64,000 nucleotides of DNA, from contig CAWCUH010000014.1 in NCBI GenBank assembly GCA_963798655.1, positions 1 to 64,000 on the forward strand. The letters run 5' to 3'. Positions 54,308 through 63,417 of the stretch are shown here, piece by piece (the first letter of the stretch is position 1; each line of letters opens with the position of its first letter). Made by a program: the position numbers and the translations under genes. A model generated the notes under the pieces. That model saw only the letters and a program-made list of their open reading frames with translations, made no database searches and was not told the DNA's origin. This DNA is from CAVSMC01 sp963798655 (GTDB lineage: Bacteria > Pseudomonadota > Gammaproteobacteria > Burkholderiales > Casimicrobiaceae).

Positions 54308-55743
54308 CAGGCGGCGGCGCGCATCAGCACGGGATCGTCGATCAATCGATTGAGCGCCGCGACGCCGTCGGTGTAGCCGGCTCGCTCCTGCATGTCCTGC
54401 TGCAGGAACGCTTCGAGTCGCGGGTAGGCGGCGATCGCCTGGTCGAGCATCGGATCGGAGCCGGGCGAGTACGCGCCGACGCTGATCAGGTCGCGGTTGC
54501 GCTGGTAGCGCGAGTAGAGCTGCTTGAAGCGGCGCGCGCGCGCGAACTGCTCGCCGCCGATCAGGCTGTGCATCGCGCGGCTCACCGAGCCTTCGATGTC
54601 GATCGCCGGATAGTGACCGCCGTCGGCGAGCGCGCGCGAGAGCACGATGTGCCCGTCGAGGATCGCGCGCGCGGCATCGGCGATCGGATCCTGCGGGTCG
54701 TCGCCCTCGGTGAGCACCGTATAGAACGCGGTGATCGAGCCGCCGCCATCGGTTCCGTTGCCGGCGCGCTCGACGAGCTGCGGCAGCCGCGCGAACACGG
54801 AGGGCGGATAGCCGCGCGTCGCCGGCGGCTCGCCGATCGCGAGCGCGATCTCGCGCTGCGCGGTGGCAAACCGCGTGAGCGAATCCATGATGAGCAGAAC
54901 GTGGCGTCCCTGGTCGCGGAAATGCTCGGCGATCGTCGTCGCGTACGCGGCTCCCTGGATGCGCAGCAGCGCCGGGGTGTCGGCGGGTGCGGCGACGACG
55001 ACCGAGCGCGCGAGGCCCGCGGGCCCGAGGATCGTCTCGATGAACTCCTTCACTTCGCGGCCCCGCTCGCCGATCATTCCGACGACGATGACGTCCGCGG
55101 TCGTGAAGCGCGCCATCATGCCGAGCAGCACGCTCTTGCCCACGCCGCTGCCGGCGAACAGCCCGAGGCGCTGGCCGCGGCCGACGGTGAGCAGCGCGTT
55201 GATCGCGCGCACGCCGACGTCGAGCGTCGTCGCAATCGGCGCGCGCTCGATGGGATTGAACGGGCGGCTTTGGAGCGAGCGCAACTGATGCGCACCGAGC
55301 GCGCCCAGACGATCGAGCGGACGCCCGGCGCCGTCGACGACGCGGCCGAGCAGCTGGTCGCCGACCGGCAGATACTTGCCCTGGTCGGTCGCGCGACGCC
55401 GCGCATGCCACGCCTGTCCGACGCGCGGCCGCGATTGTACCGGCTCGACCTGGCGCACCGATGCGCCGGGCGAGACGCCGTGAATCTCGGCGATCGGCAT
55501 CAGGAACAGCCGTTCGCCGGCGAAGCCGACGACTTCGGCTTCCACCGGCGGACCGTGACGCTGCTCGATCAGGCAGATGCTGCCCAGCGGCAGTTTGAGC
55601 CCGACGCATTCCATGACGAGCCCGGCGACGCGCGTTAGCTTGCCGCGTACCGGCGGCGCTCCCGCCATCGTCGCGCGCTGCTCGCACTGGCGCAGGAACT
55701 CGCCGAGGCGTGGCGCGAAGTCAGGCGGGCTCGAGCCAGTCAT
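54307..55743 (-). CDS. fliI: Flagellum-specific export ATPase FliI
   Basis: 478 residues, an F1-beta-like ATPase. Walker A is LFAGSGVGKSVLLG, Walker B LLIMDSLTRFA, and the family block GYPPSVFARLPQLVERAG is present. It unfolds and releases export substrates. It overlaps fliH by 23 bases. Confidence 0.96.
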   Translation of the reverse strand: MTGSSPPDFAPRLGEFLRQCEQRATMAGAPPVRGKLTRVAGLVMECVGLKLPLGSICLIEQRHGPPVEAEVVGFAGERLFLMPIAEIHGVSPGASVRQVEPVQSRPRVGQAWHARRRATDQGKYLPVGDQLLGRVVDGAGRPLDRLGALGAHQLRSLQSRPFNPIERAPIATTLDVGVRAINALLTVGRGQRLGLFAGSGVGKSVLLGMMARFTTADVIVVGMIGERGREVKEFIETILGPAGLARSVVVAAPADTPALLRIQGAAYATTIAEHFRDQGRHVLLIMDSLTRFATAQREIALAIGEPPATRGYPPSVFARLPQLVERAGNGTDGGGSITAFYTVLTEGDDPQDPIADAARAILDGHIVLSRALADGGHYPAIDIEGSVSRAMHSLIGGEQFARARRFKQLYSRYQRNRDLISVGAYSPGSDPMLDQAIAAYPRLEAFLQQDMQERAGYTDGVAALNRLIDDPVLMRAAA

Positions 55744-56338
55744 CGGAGCGGCCGAGGTTCGCGAGCAGGCGTCGCCAGCGGGAAGGAACGGTCACGTCGA
55801 GATCGCATTGCTCGGTTTCGAGACGGCACCCACCTGGCGCGATCGACGTGTCGTCGACAACTTGACAGCGGGGACCCAACGGATCCGATTCAAGCAAGCT
55901 TCGCACCAGTGAAGCCTCCGCCGGGTTCAGCCGGATCTCGACACGCTGTGTCGACTGCGGCAGCTGGCGCAGCGCCGCCGACACGACGGGGAGGATGAAT
56001 TCGCGGCGCACGGCGAGCGCCTCGCCGACAAGCTGGCGCGCGAGCACGAGTGCGAGATCGAGCACTTCGTCGGCGAGCCGCTGCTCGTGATCGCCGGCGT
56101 TTTCCGCGAGCGTCGCGAGCAAGGTGACGAGCCGTGCGCGCTCGGCGGCGGCGGCGGCGATTCCGGCCGCGTATCCGGCGGCACGTCCCTCGATGACGGC
56201 GCGCTCGACGCTCGCCTGCTGTTCGCCCGACGAGCCGCCGCGCGCATCGGTCGCGCCGACCTGCGACTCGAGCGACGCGAGCTCCCAGCGCTGATACGCC
56301 GACTGCTTCGCGCGCGCGCCCGGATCAGACGAACTCAT
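55721..56338 (-). CDS. fliH: Flagellar export stator protein FliH
   Basis: 205 residues. An N-terminal helical part with alanine/glycine-rich GRAAGYAAGIAAA (a GxxxG-type stretch typical of FliH), and a C-terminal FliI-binding domain (LARQLVGEALAVRREFILPV; QCDLDVTVPSRWRRLLA). It regulates FliI. It overlaps both fliG and fliI. Confidence 0.9.
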   Translation of the reverse strand: MSSSDPGARAKQSAYQRWELASLESQVGATDARGGSSGEQQASVERAVIEGRAAGYAAGIAAAAAERARLVTLLATLAENAGDHEQRLADEVLDLALVLARQLVGEALAVRREFILPVVSAALRQLPQSTQRVEIRLNPAEASLVRSLLESDPLGPRCQVVDDTSIAPGGCRLETEQCDLDVTVPSRWRRLLANLGRSDDWLEPA

Positions 56339-57320
56339 CCCCGCCCTTGCCGCCGAGCACGACCTGGCCTTCCTCCGCCATGCGGCGGACGATCTTCAGG
56401 ATCTCCTTCTGCTCGGTCTCGACCTCCGACACGCGCACCGGGCCCTTCGCCTCGAGGTCGTCGCGCAGCATCTCGGCCGCGCGCTGCGACATGTTGCGGA
56501 AGACCTTGTCGCGCAGCTCCTCGTTCGCGCCCTTGAGCGCGACGATCAGCGATTCGGACTGCACTTCGCGCAGCAGCGCCTGGATGCCGCGGTCGTCGAC
56601 GTCGAGCAGGTTCTCGAACACGAACATCTCGTCGACGATCTTCTGCGCGAGATCGGCGTCGTGCTCGCGCACCGCTTCGATCACGGCCGTCTCGTTGGTC
56701 GCGCCCATGAAGTTCAGGATCTCGGCCGCCGTGCGCACGCCGCCGAGCGTGGCCTTCTTCGACGCAGCGCCCGTCGAAAGGAGCTTCGACAGCACGTCGT
56801 TCAGCTCGCGCATCGCGTTCGGCTGGATCGCATCGAGCGTCGCGATTCGCAGCACGACGTCGCTGCGCACGCGCTCGGGCAAGCCTGCCAGTACCTCGGA
56901 CGCCTGGTCGCGCTCGAGATGGACGAGGATCGACGCGATGATCTGCGGATGCTCGTTCGCGATCAGTTCGGCGATGCTCGATCCGTCCATCCACCGCAGG
57001 TTCTCGATGCCGCTCGCATCGCCGCCGCCGACGATGCGATCGAGCAGATATTTGGCTCGATCGTCGCCGAGCGCGCGCGTGAGCACCGAGCGGACGTAGG
57101 CGTCGGCGTCGCCGCCGATCGACGTCTGGGTCGATGCCGCCTCGTGGAACGATGCGAGCACGCGCTCGATGCGATCGCGGGTGACGCCCTGCATTCGCGT
57201 CATCGCTTCGCCGATCCTCTGCACTTCCTTCGGCGACAGGTGCTTCATCACCTCGGCGGCCGCTTCCTCGCCGATCGACAGCATCAGCAGCGCACTGTCG
57301 TGGACGCCGGCGTCATCCAT
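56325..57320 (-). CDS. fliG: Flagellar motor switch protein FliG
   Basis: 331 residues. FliF-binding N-terminal domain (LLMLSIGEEAAAEVMKHLSP), middle domain with the EHPQ motif (LIANEHPQIIASILVHL) and C-terminal torque domain (DIEIQALL-type region, here DDRGIQALLREVQSESLIVA) with the charged torque helix. It couples stator force to rotor. It overlaps fliF by eight bases. Confidence 0.96.
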   Translation of the reverse strand: MDDAGVHDSALLMLSIGEEAAAEVMKHLSPKEVQRIGEAMTRMQGVTRDRIERVLASFHEAASTQTSIGGDADAYVRSVLTRALGDDRAKYLLDRIVGGGDASGIENLRWMDGSSIAELIANEHPQIIASILVHLERDQASEVLAGLPERVRSDVVLRIATLDAIQPNAMRELNDVLSKLLSTGAASKKATLGGVRTAAEILNFMGATNETAVIEAVREHDADLAQKIVDEMFVFENLLDVDDRGIQALLREVQSESLIVALKGANEELRDKVFRNMSQRAAEMLRDDLEAKGPVRVSEVETEQKEILKIVRRMAEEGQVVLGGKGGDEFV

Positions 57321-58959
57321 TGTTCGTCACCCATCCCTTGACGACATTGGCCACGACGCGCGGGTCCTGCTGGGCGACGAGACGCGCCCGCTGCAGCGCC
57401 TCCTCGCCGCCGACATGACCGGGCAGCGCCGCGACGGCCGGCGCATTGGCGAGCGCTTCCGCCGTCGCGATCTCGACCCGCTCGGCCGCTCGCCGCAGCG
57501 TCGGTCGCAGCACGCCGAACACGAGATAGCCAACGAGCAGCGCGAACGCGACGTAGCGGCCGGCATCCTTCGCGAGCGCGATGTTGTCCGGCTGCTTCCA
57601 CAGCGCAAGCTCGGGCACGTCGGGCTGCTTCTCGGGCTCGTTGAACGCGACGTTGACGACGTTGAGCGAATCGCCGCGCTCCTTCGAGTAGCCCATCGCC
57701 TCGCGCACGAGCGCGTTGATCTGCTCCATCTCGGGCGCCGGGATCGCGACGCTCGTCGTCTTGCCCTCCGCGCTCGCCTGCTTGCGGAAGTTGACGACGA
57801 CGGCGGCGGTGAGCCGCTTGATGCCGCCGACGGGGTTCTTCGTGTGCTGGATGGTCTTGTCGACCTCGTAGCTCGCGCTCTCGTCCTTGCGCGAGGACGT
57901 CGGCGTCGTCGACGTGCCGGCCGACGACGCGGCCGCGCTGCGCGCATCGAGCTGGGCGACGCCCGCGGGCGGCGGCTGGTTCGACAGCGCGCCCGGAACG
58001 CCTTGCGCGCCGGTGCCCGAGCCGTTCGCCGTCGTCGACTGGCTCGATTGCTGCGCACGAACCGCCGCGATCTTCGGATCGCCGTTCGGCTTGAACATCT
58101 CGGCGACCGCCTCGACCCGGGTGAAGTCGACGTCGGCGGTGACCTGCACGCGTGCGTTGTTCGGTCCGACGATCGGCTCGAGGATGTCGACGATGCGCTG
58201 GATCGTCGCCTGCTCGATCGCCTTCACGTAGTTGAGCGACGACGGATCGAGTCCGGGCGATTCGTTCGCGTCGTGCTTGCGCGACAGCAGCGTGCCCGTC
58301 TGGTCGACGATGTTGACGTTGTCGATCGAGAGCTCGGGAACGCTGCTCGCGACCAGGTGCACGATGCCCGACACCTGCGCCCGGTCGAGCGTCTTGCTCG
58401 GATGCAGCGTGACGAGCACCGACGCGGTGGGCGCCTGCTGGTCGCGGACGAACACCGACGGCTTCGGGATGGCGAGGTGCACGCGTGCCGACTGCACCGC
58501 GGCGAGAGACTGGATCGAGCGCGCGAGCTCGCCCTCGAGCCCGCGCTGGTAGTTGATCTGCTCTTGGAATTGCGTCGCGCCGAACTTCTGGTTGTCGACC
58601 AGCTCGAAGCCGACGATGCTGCCCTTCGGCAGACCTTGCGACGCGAGGCGCAGCCGCGTGTCGTGCACCTTGTCGGCCGGCACGAGGATCGCGCCGCCGC
58701 CTTCGGCGAATTTGTACGGCACGTTCATCTGCGCGAGCGCCGCGATCGTCGCGCCGCCGTCGCGGTCCGAAAGGTTCGCGAACAGCACGCGCCAGTCGGG
58801 TGTCTGGCTCCACAGCCACGCGCCGACGACGATCGCCACCGCAGCCGCCGCGCCGACCATCATCGACATCTTCTGCCTGAGCGGCAGCCGGCCCATCTGC
58901 GCGACGATGCCGGTCGCCGGGGTGAGCGGCCCGCCCGATTGATCTGCCAACGCTTCCAT
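57313..58959 (-). CDS. fliF: Flagellar MS-ring protein FliF
   Basis: 548 residues. Membrane helix near residue 35-50 (AAAVAIVVGAWLWS), ring-building motifs (SVFVRDQQAPTASVLVTLHP), a disordered Ala/Gly/Thr-rich periplasmic part around 310-345, and a second helix near 470 ahead of the FliG-binding tail. It forms the base of the motor and leads the fliFGHIJK operon, diverging from fliE. Confidence 0.96.
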   Translation of the reverse strand: MEALADQSGGPLTPATGIVAQMGRLPLRQKMSMMVGAAAAVAIVVGAWLWSQTPDWRVLFANLSDRDGGATIAALAQMNVPYKFAEGGGAILVPADKVHDTRLRLASQGLPKGSIVGFELVDNQKFGATQFQEQINYQRGLEGELARSIQSLAAVQSARVHLAIPKPSVFVRDQQAPTASVLVTLHPSKTLDRAQVSGIVHLVASSVPELSIDNVNIVDQTGTLLSRKHDANESPGLDPSSLNYVKAIEQATIQRIVDILEPIVGPNNARVQVTADVDFTRVEAVAEMFKPNGDPKIAAVRAQQSSQSTTANGSGTGAQGVPGALSNQPPPAGVAQLDARSAAASSAGTSTTPTSSRKDESASYEVDKTIQHTKNPVGGIKRLTAAVVVNFRKQASAEGKTTSVAIPAPEMEQINALVREAMGYSKERGDSLNVVNVAFNEPEKQPDVPELALWKQPDNIALAKDAGRYVAFALLVGYLVFGVLRPTLRRAAERVEIATAEALANAPAVAALPGHVGGEEALQRARLVAQQDPRVVANVVKGWVTNNG

Positions 58960-59028
58960 CGATCGCCAAGGGGATGAAGGGACGACGCATTATTGCGACG
59001 GCGAGTGTCCAGCAATCGCATGAAAAGG

Positions 59029-59042
59029 CGGCCAATTGGCCG
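59029..59042. promoter_or_regulatory. Palindrome CGGCCAATTGGCCG between fliF and fliE
   Basis: A perfect 14-base palindrome lies near the middle of the 176-base divergent fliF-fliE gap. It is suited for a dimeric regulator acting on both operons. No clear sigma-54 or sigma-28 promoter was found on either side. Confidence 0.4.
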
Positions 59043-59135
59043 TCATTTCGCCGTTCCGCGATCGCGCGGCCGTCGCTACAGTGGCGTCCAGCATCGCGGT
59101 CGCCGTCGGGTGGCCGCGCATCCGGAGATCAGGTG

Positions 59136-59462
59136 ATGGCGATCGAACCGCTCGGCATGGACGCGTTGCTCGCGAAGCTCAACGCGACGCGCGAGGCGGC
59201 GCAGCGGCTGCCCGTGGCTGCGCCGAAAGGCGCGGCGCCGGTGGACTTCGCCGCCGCGCTCAAGGAGTCGCTGTCGCGCGTCGACCTGTCGCAGTCGGTC
59301 GCGCAGACGCAGGCCGCGCGCTTCCAGATGGGCGACCCGAAGGTGACGCTCGAAGAGACGATGGTGTCGCTCGCGAAGGCGAACGTCGACTTCCAGCAGC
59401 TCGTTCAGGTGCGCAACAAGGTCGTGGCGGCGTACCACGACATCATGAACATGCAAATCTAG
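59136..59462 (+). CDS. fliE: Flagellar basal-body rod/MS-ring junction protein FliE
   Basis: 108 residues, with the family C-terminus VTLEETMVSLAKANVDFQQL, VQVRNKVVAAYHDIMNMQI. It connects the MS-ring to the rod and is the first exported rod component. ATG at 59136 with GGAG and AGG sequences just upstream; the longer in-frame reading runs into the divergent promoter region. It is transcribed away from fliF, as in Burkholderia. Confidence 0.94.
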   Translation: MAIEPLGMDALLAKLNATREAAQRLPVAAPKGAAPVDFAAALKESLSRVDLSQSVAQTQAARFQMGDPKVTLEETMVSLAKANVDFQQLVQVRNKVVAAYHDIMNMQI

Positions 59463-59497
59463 AACTGGGGGCGTGCGGAGTCGATTTATGGTGAATC

Positions 59498-59537
59498 AGG
59501 GTCAGAGTCGAATTCGAAACGGATCGACTCTGACCCT
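59498..59537. repeat. GAGGGTCAGAGT repeat, copy E
   Basis: A 14-base-pair inverted repeat (AGGGTCAGAGTCGA at 59498-59511; TCGACTCTGACCCT at 59524-59537) with a 12-base loop lies between the convergent ends of fliE and the YcgR gene. The repeat runs into the YcgR stop codon. TTTATGGTGAA just before it also occurs in copy B, which shows common origin. Confidence 0.85.
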
Positions 59538-60355
59538 CAGCCTGCGGCGAGCCGCTCTCGCTCCAGTCGATTGATGTAGCGCTGCAGCAGCGTCGTCGCA
59601 GACGGGGGCATGTCGACGAACGCGCCGACGACCACGCACGAGCCCGACTTCGTGTCGTCGGAAACGACGCGCACGACGCGCACATCGCACACGACGGCGC
59701 CAAGCGCGGGCAGGTTGATCCGACACTCCCGATACACGACGTCTTCGGAAATTCCGAGGATCGCCGGCACGCTGCCGAGCCGCACGCCGCCGCAGCTCAG
59801 GTCGAGCACGTGGAGCGCGGCCATGCAATCCGGATTCGACGCGTCCGGCGCGAGCGTCATCGCGACAGGTGCCGACAGCGGAATGTGCACGCGATACCAG
59901 TCGCGCCGCTGCAGCCGTTGCATGACGTCCGGGATGCGCGTGACGAACGCCGGCGCTTCGTCGTAGACGAACGTCCCGACGACCGGCGCGACGAACTGGA
60001 CGCGGATGTGGTCGAGCTGCGTGACGAAGCGCACGTCGCCGGCGCCGAGCACGCGCTCGGTCGCCGCCTGATCGCCGCCGAAGTCGAACACCAGCGCGTC
60101 GTCGCCCGCGTGGACCGCAAGCACGGCGGTGACGATGCAATCGGACGTCTGTGCACCGTACGCCGTCACGAACGCGCGACGCCTTGAGAGCGCGCGCATC
60201 GTCGCCACGATATCGGCACGCGAATGGACGTCGTAGCGGCTGTCGCCGGGCGCGATGTCGACCGCGGCCAGCGCGCGCGTGGGGTCGACCGTCGTCGAAT
60301 CGTCGCCGCCGTTCGGCAAGCTCGCCTCCGTCTGGGTGCCGAGCGCGCGGCTCAT
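59537..60355 (-). CDS. Flagellar brake protein, YcgR family (second of a tandem pair)
   Basis: 272 residues. An N-terminal YcgR domain (about 35-140) and a C-terminal PilZ domain with the cyclic-di-GMP-binding motifs RRDWYR (RxxxR) and DLSCGG (D/NxSxxG). On binding cyclic-di-GMP, YcgR proteins slow or bias the motor through FliG/FliM and MotA. It is clearly paralogous to the gene immediately upstream, with long near-identical stretches (VMQRLQRR; LLQRYINRLERERLA). Its start overlaps the stop of that gene (ATGA). Confidence 0.9.
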   Translation of the reverse strand: MSRALGTQTEASLPNGGDDSTTVDPTRALAAVDIAPGDSRYDVHSRADIVATMRALSRRRAFVTAYGAQTSDCIVTAVLAVHAGDDALVFDFGGDQAATERVLGAGDVRFVTQLDHIRVQFVAPVVGTFVYDEAPAFVTRIPDVMQRLQRRDWYRVHIPLSAPVAMTLAPDASNPDCMAALHVLDLSCGGVRLGSVPAILGISEDVVYRECRINLPALGAVVCDVRVVRVVSDDTKSGSCVVVGAFVDMPPSATTLLQRYINRLERERLAAG

Positions 60356-61110
60356 GCGGTTCGCGCGAGGCGCTCTCGTTCGAGCCGATTGATATATCGC
60401 TGCAGCAGCATCATCGTCGGCGCCGGCAGATCGACGAACGAGCCGGCAACCACGCACGAGCCGGGCTTCGTTTCGTCGCGCGCGACGCGCACGATACGCA
60501 AATCGACCGTCATCGCACCGAGGCCGGGCAGGTTGACGCGGCATTCGCGGTATACCGTTCCGACCGCTGCGCCGAGCGCGACCGGCACATTGGTCAGCGC
60601 GATGCCGCCGCAGCTTACGTCGAGCACGCGCAGCGGCACTGCGATTTCCGGCCTGTCCGGGTTCGGCATGACGGTCATCGTGAGCGGACTCGACAGCGGA
60701 ATGCGCACCCGGTAGTACTCGCGGCGCTGCAGCCGCTGCATCACTTCGGGTATCCGGGCGAGAAACGCCGGCGCGCCTTCGTAGTCGAGCGTTCCGGCAA
60801 CCTCGGCCGAGAACTGGATACGGATATGCTCGAGCTGCGTGACCACGCGCACGTCGCCGGCTGCGAGCACGCGCTCGGTCGGCGCGCGATCGGCGCCGAA
60901 GTCGAGCACCATGAGATCGTCGTCCGGATAGACGGCGAGCACCGCCGAGACGATGAAATCGGACGGCCGTTCACCGTACGCCGTCACGAGCGAATGGTGG
61001 TCGGCGAGCGCGCGCATCGTCGATACGATGTCGAGCCGCGAATGGACGTCGTAGCGGCGGTCGCCGGTCGCGATGTCGGCTGCGACGAGCGGCGTCAGCG
61101 TTTCGCTCAT
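60352..61110 (-). CDS. Flagellar brake protein, YcgR family (first of a tandem pair)
   Basis: 252 residues: YcgR N-terminal domain followed by PilZ with RREYYR and DVSCGG, so cyclic-di-GMP binding is expected. It lacks the longer N-terminal tail of its neighbour. The pair must have come from a local duplication. The upstream gene (FlhB-like) overlaps its start by four bases. Confidence 0.9.
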   Translation of the reverse strand: MSETLTPLVAADIATGDRRYDVHSRLDIVSTMRALADHHSLVTAYGERPSDFIVSAVLAVYPDDDLMVLDFGADRAPTERVLAAGDVRVVTQLEHIRIQFSAEVAGTLDYEGAPAFLARIPEVMQRLQRREYYRVRIPLSSPLTMTVMPNPDRPEIAVPLRVLDVSCGGIALTNVPVALGAAVGTVYRECRVNLPGLGAMTVDLRIVRVARDETKPGSCVVAGSFVDLPAPTMMLLQRYINRLERERLARTA

Positions 61111-61403
61111 CGCAGCGCTCCATCGCGCTCGCGCGCCGACGCCGCGCCGGCGTCCACGCGATGCATCCATGCGAGGAGCTCGGCGATCGCGACATAGAGC
61201 GCCGGCGGGATGCGCGCATCGAGGTCGACCTGCATCAGCAGCGCCACCAGATCGCGCGACTCGTGGACGAACACGCCGGCGTCGCGCGCGCGGCGGATGA
61301 TCTCGTCGGCGATCGCACCGCGGCCCTTGGCAACGACGACAGGCGCCGCGTCGCCGTCGGCGTAGCGCAGCGCAACGGCCGCCGGCGAGGGCTCAGCGGC
61401 CAT
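61107..61403 (-). CDS. FlhB-like C-terminal domain protein (FhlB/YlqH type)
   Basis: 98 residues corresponding to the cytoplasmic domain of FlhB without the membrane part: VALRYADGDAAPVVVAKGRG, then IRRARDAGVFVHESRDLVALL. The NPTH autocleavage site of FlhB is absent. In E. coli and Salmonella relatives, such paralogues can partly replace the FlhB C-terminal domain in export switching. It overlaps the second FliK-like gene and the YcgR gene. Confidence 0.82.
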   Translation of the reverse strand: MAAEPSPAAVALRYADGDAAPVVVAKGRGAIADEIIRRARDAGVFVHESRDLVALLMQVDLDARIPPALYVAIAELLAWMHRVDAGAASARERDGALR

Positions 61404-62529
61404 CGGCGTCTGCGATCGTGAAGCGCGCGAGGTCGAGCGAGCGCGCGGCGAGCGCCTTGCCGAGCGCGTCGCGCGCAGCGGCGAGCGTCGCGTGCGCCGT
61501 GCCGGCTGCGATCAGCGCGACCTCGATCGTTTCGCCGCGCAACGCGAGCGTCGCATCGACGGTGCCGAGCGACGGCAGCGTCAGCGTGATCCGCGTGCGC
61601 CAGGCTGGCTGCGCGGCATCGCGATCGGCGGCATCGCCGCGCGGCGCCTGATCGTCCTCGCGAATCTCGATCGTTGCCTGCTGGCCGGGCCATGGCGCGG
61701 CCGACCAGACGATCGTCTTCGTCTCGAGCGTGTCGAGCTGGCGCGCAACGACGGCGAGCTTGTCGGCGTCCTGCGGCAGCGACGCCGGCATCGTCGATGG
61801 CTCGACGTGCGTCGGCGTCGCCCACGTCGCCTGCGGCTCGTCGGCGATCGATGCGAGCGGAAAGTCGTCGACGAGCGAGCGCGCAAGATGCGATTCGTAG
61901 AACACGCCGCTCGATTGCACGGCGCGCTGCAGCGCGCTTGCGAGCGCCGGGGGCGGCGCATCGGCGTCGTCGACCAGCGGTGTGGCCGTGCCGCGCGGTG
62001 TCGGCGCAGCGGCCGACGCACGATTGTGCACGTCGGTCAGCCAGCGGCCGGTGTCCGACAACGCGAGCGCGGTGCTCTCGCTCGTCGTCGCCGGCGCCAC
62101 CGCCACGGCGGTCGCACTCGAGCGCGTCGTCGTCGGCTCGCGTGGCGAAACGCGCGCATCGCGCTGCAGCGCGTCGCGTGCGCCCGGCCGCGAGTCGTCG
62201 CGTCGGGCTTCGCGCGCCGTTGCATGGGCATCGCCCGGCAGCGCATCACGGGCGGCGATTCGCGCATCGACGAATGCTTGCGCGCCGGCTTGCGCGAGGC
62301 GCGGCGCGCCGGGGCGCGATTCATCAGCGCTCGCGTCACGCCCGCGCGTGTTCAGGGCAGGCAGCGTTCGAACCGCCGCGTCGCCGCGCACGGACTCGTT
62401 CGCATCGGCGGCGACCGGGGTGACGCGCGCGACACCGGCGACGGCGCCCGGCGCGCGCAGCGCATCAGGGCGTGCGTTGCCGTCGCGCAGCGCGCGAAGC
62501 AGGATGCCGAGCGTCTGCACGTTCAGCAT
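61393..62529 (-). CDS. Second FliK-like hook-length control protein
   Basis: 378 residues. A long Ala/Arg/Asp-rich N-terminal region of low complexity, then a C-terminal domain (about 260-375) with the Flg_hook-like pattern ITLTLPSLGTVDATLALRG and LAAARDALGKALAARSLDL. Together with the FlhB-like protein it may form a second export-switch pair. The assignment rests on the C-terminal domain. Confidence 0.72.
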   Translation of the reverse strand: MLNVQTLGILLRALRDGNARPDALRAPGAVAGVARVTPVAADANESVRGDAAVRTLPALNTRGRDASADESRPGAPRLAQAGAQAFVDARIAARDALPGDAHATAREARRDDSRPGARDALQRDARVSPREPTTTRSSATAVAVAPATTSESTALALSDTGRWLTDVHNRASAAAPTPRGTATPLVDDADAPPPALASALQRAVQSSGVFYESHLARSLVDDFPLASIADEPQATWATPTHVEPSTMPASLPQDADKLAVVARQLDTLETKTIVWSAAPWPGQQATIEIREDDQAPRGDAADRDAAQPAWRTRITLTLPSLGTVDATLALRGETIEVALIAAGTAHATLAAARDALGKALAARSLDLARFTIADADGR

Positions 62530-62565
62530 CGCAATCGCGCGCGGGCATCGCGGCCGGGCGCGCGA

Positions 62566-62904
62566 TCACGCGCGCTTGCCACGGCGCGCCGCCGTGCCGA
62601 CGTACGGCGCGACCTGCGCCGCCCAGGGTTGGGTGATCTCGCGAATGCGCGCGTCGTCGGCGAGGATCGCGCGCAGGATCTCGAGCCTGCGGCGGCGTCC
62701 GGCGGCGTCGAGGTTCGCCGATGGCTCCCGGATCGAGCGCATGCGCTTGATCAGCGTGCCACAGACCGCCTCGGCGTCGGCAAGCGTCGTCCAATCGGCG
62801 TTCTCGGCGGCCTCGACCATCAGCTGCGAGACACGGCCGATCTTTTCGTAATAGCAGAGCAGCGTCGTTTGCATATCGCGATTGCGTGCGTTGGCCATGC
62901 TCAT
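62566..62904 (-). CDS. fliT: FliT-like flagellar export chaperone
   Basis: 112 residues, all helical (LLCYYEKIGRVSQLMVEAAE; DWTTLADAEAVCGTLIKRM), matching the FliT pattern. FliT binds FliD and regulates flagellar genes. The ATG overlaps the fliS stop (TGA in ATGA), which is the usual fliD-fliS-fliT order. Confidence 0.8.
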   Translation of the reverse strand: MSMANARNRDMQTTLLCYYEKIGRVSQLMVEAAENADWTTLADAEAVCGTLIKRMRSIREPSANLDAAGRRRRLEILRAILADDARIREITQPWAAQVAPYVGTAARRGKRA

Positions 62905-63332
62905 ACGGCGGCGAGCCGCGGGCGCGCGGTGTCGGGCGTCGGCGGCGTGGCGTCGCCGATCGCTTGCCACGCGGCGCGCAACTCGGTCAGCAGCGCGGCG
63001 ACCTCGTCGAGTCCTGCGCGTTCGTTGCGCAGGCTCGTGATCAGCAGCCGCCGGTTCATGTAGTCGTAGAGCTCGTAGAGCTGCTCGGTCATCGCGCCGC
63101 CACGCGCGCGGTCGAGGCTCGCTTTGAGCCCCTCGTCGATGATGCCGATCGCCTTCGAGATCGCCGCGCCCTTGTCCGCGACACGGCCGGCGGCGAGCGC
63201 GGCGTCGGCGTCCGCGATCGCGCGGATCGCGCCGTCGTAGAGCATCAGGATCAGTCGATGCGGGCTGGCCGCGGCCACGCCAGTCTCCAGTCCGACTTGG
63301 GAATAAGCTTGAGCGGCGCGGTAAGCATGCAT
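62901..63332 (-). CDS. fliS: Flagellin export chaperone FliS
   Basis: 143 residues with the family start AYRAAQAYSQVGLETGVAAA and SPHRLILMLYDGAIRAIADA, then LYELYDYMNRRLLITSLRNE. FliS keeps flagellin unfolded and soluble before export. It follows fliD by 85 bases. Confidence 0.95.
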   Translation of the reverse strand: MHAYRAAQAYSQVGLETGVAAASPHRLILMLYDGAIRAIADADAALAAGRVADKGAAISKAIGIIDEGLKASLDRARGGAMTEQLYELYDYMNRRLLITSLRNERAGLDEVAALLTELRAAWQAIGDATPPTPDTARPRLAAV

Positions 63333-63417
63333 GGCGGGGGACCGAAAGTGATCACGAATGCCTCTTTATCGGCTGCCGCCGCTTCGCGCTTGAGGCCGCG
63401 CAGCGCGCGATCAACGG

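Noticed and set aside
53855..55687. A 610-codon frame ending with FliJ
   Set aside because: Only the last 150 codons are FliJ; the rest is out-of-frame fliI, and the FliJ start overlaps the fliI stop.
59081..59097. Sigma-54 promoter ahead of fliE (TGGCGTCCAGCATCGC)
   Set aside because: GG and GC are 11 bases apart; sigma-54 needs exactly 10.
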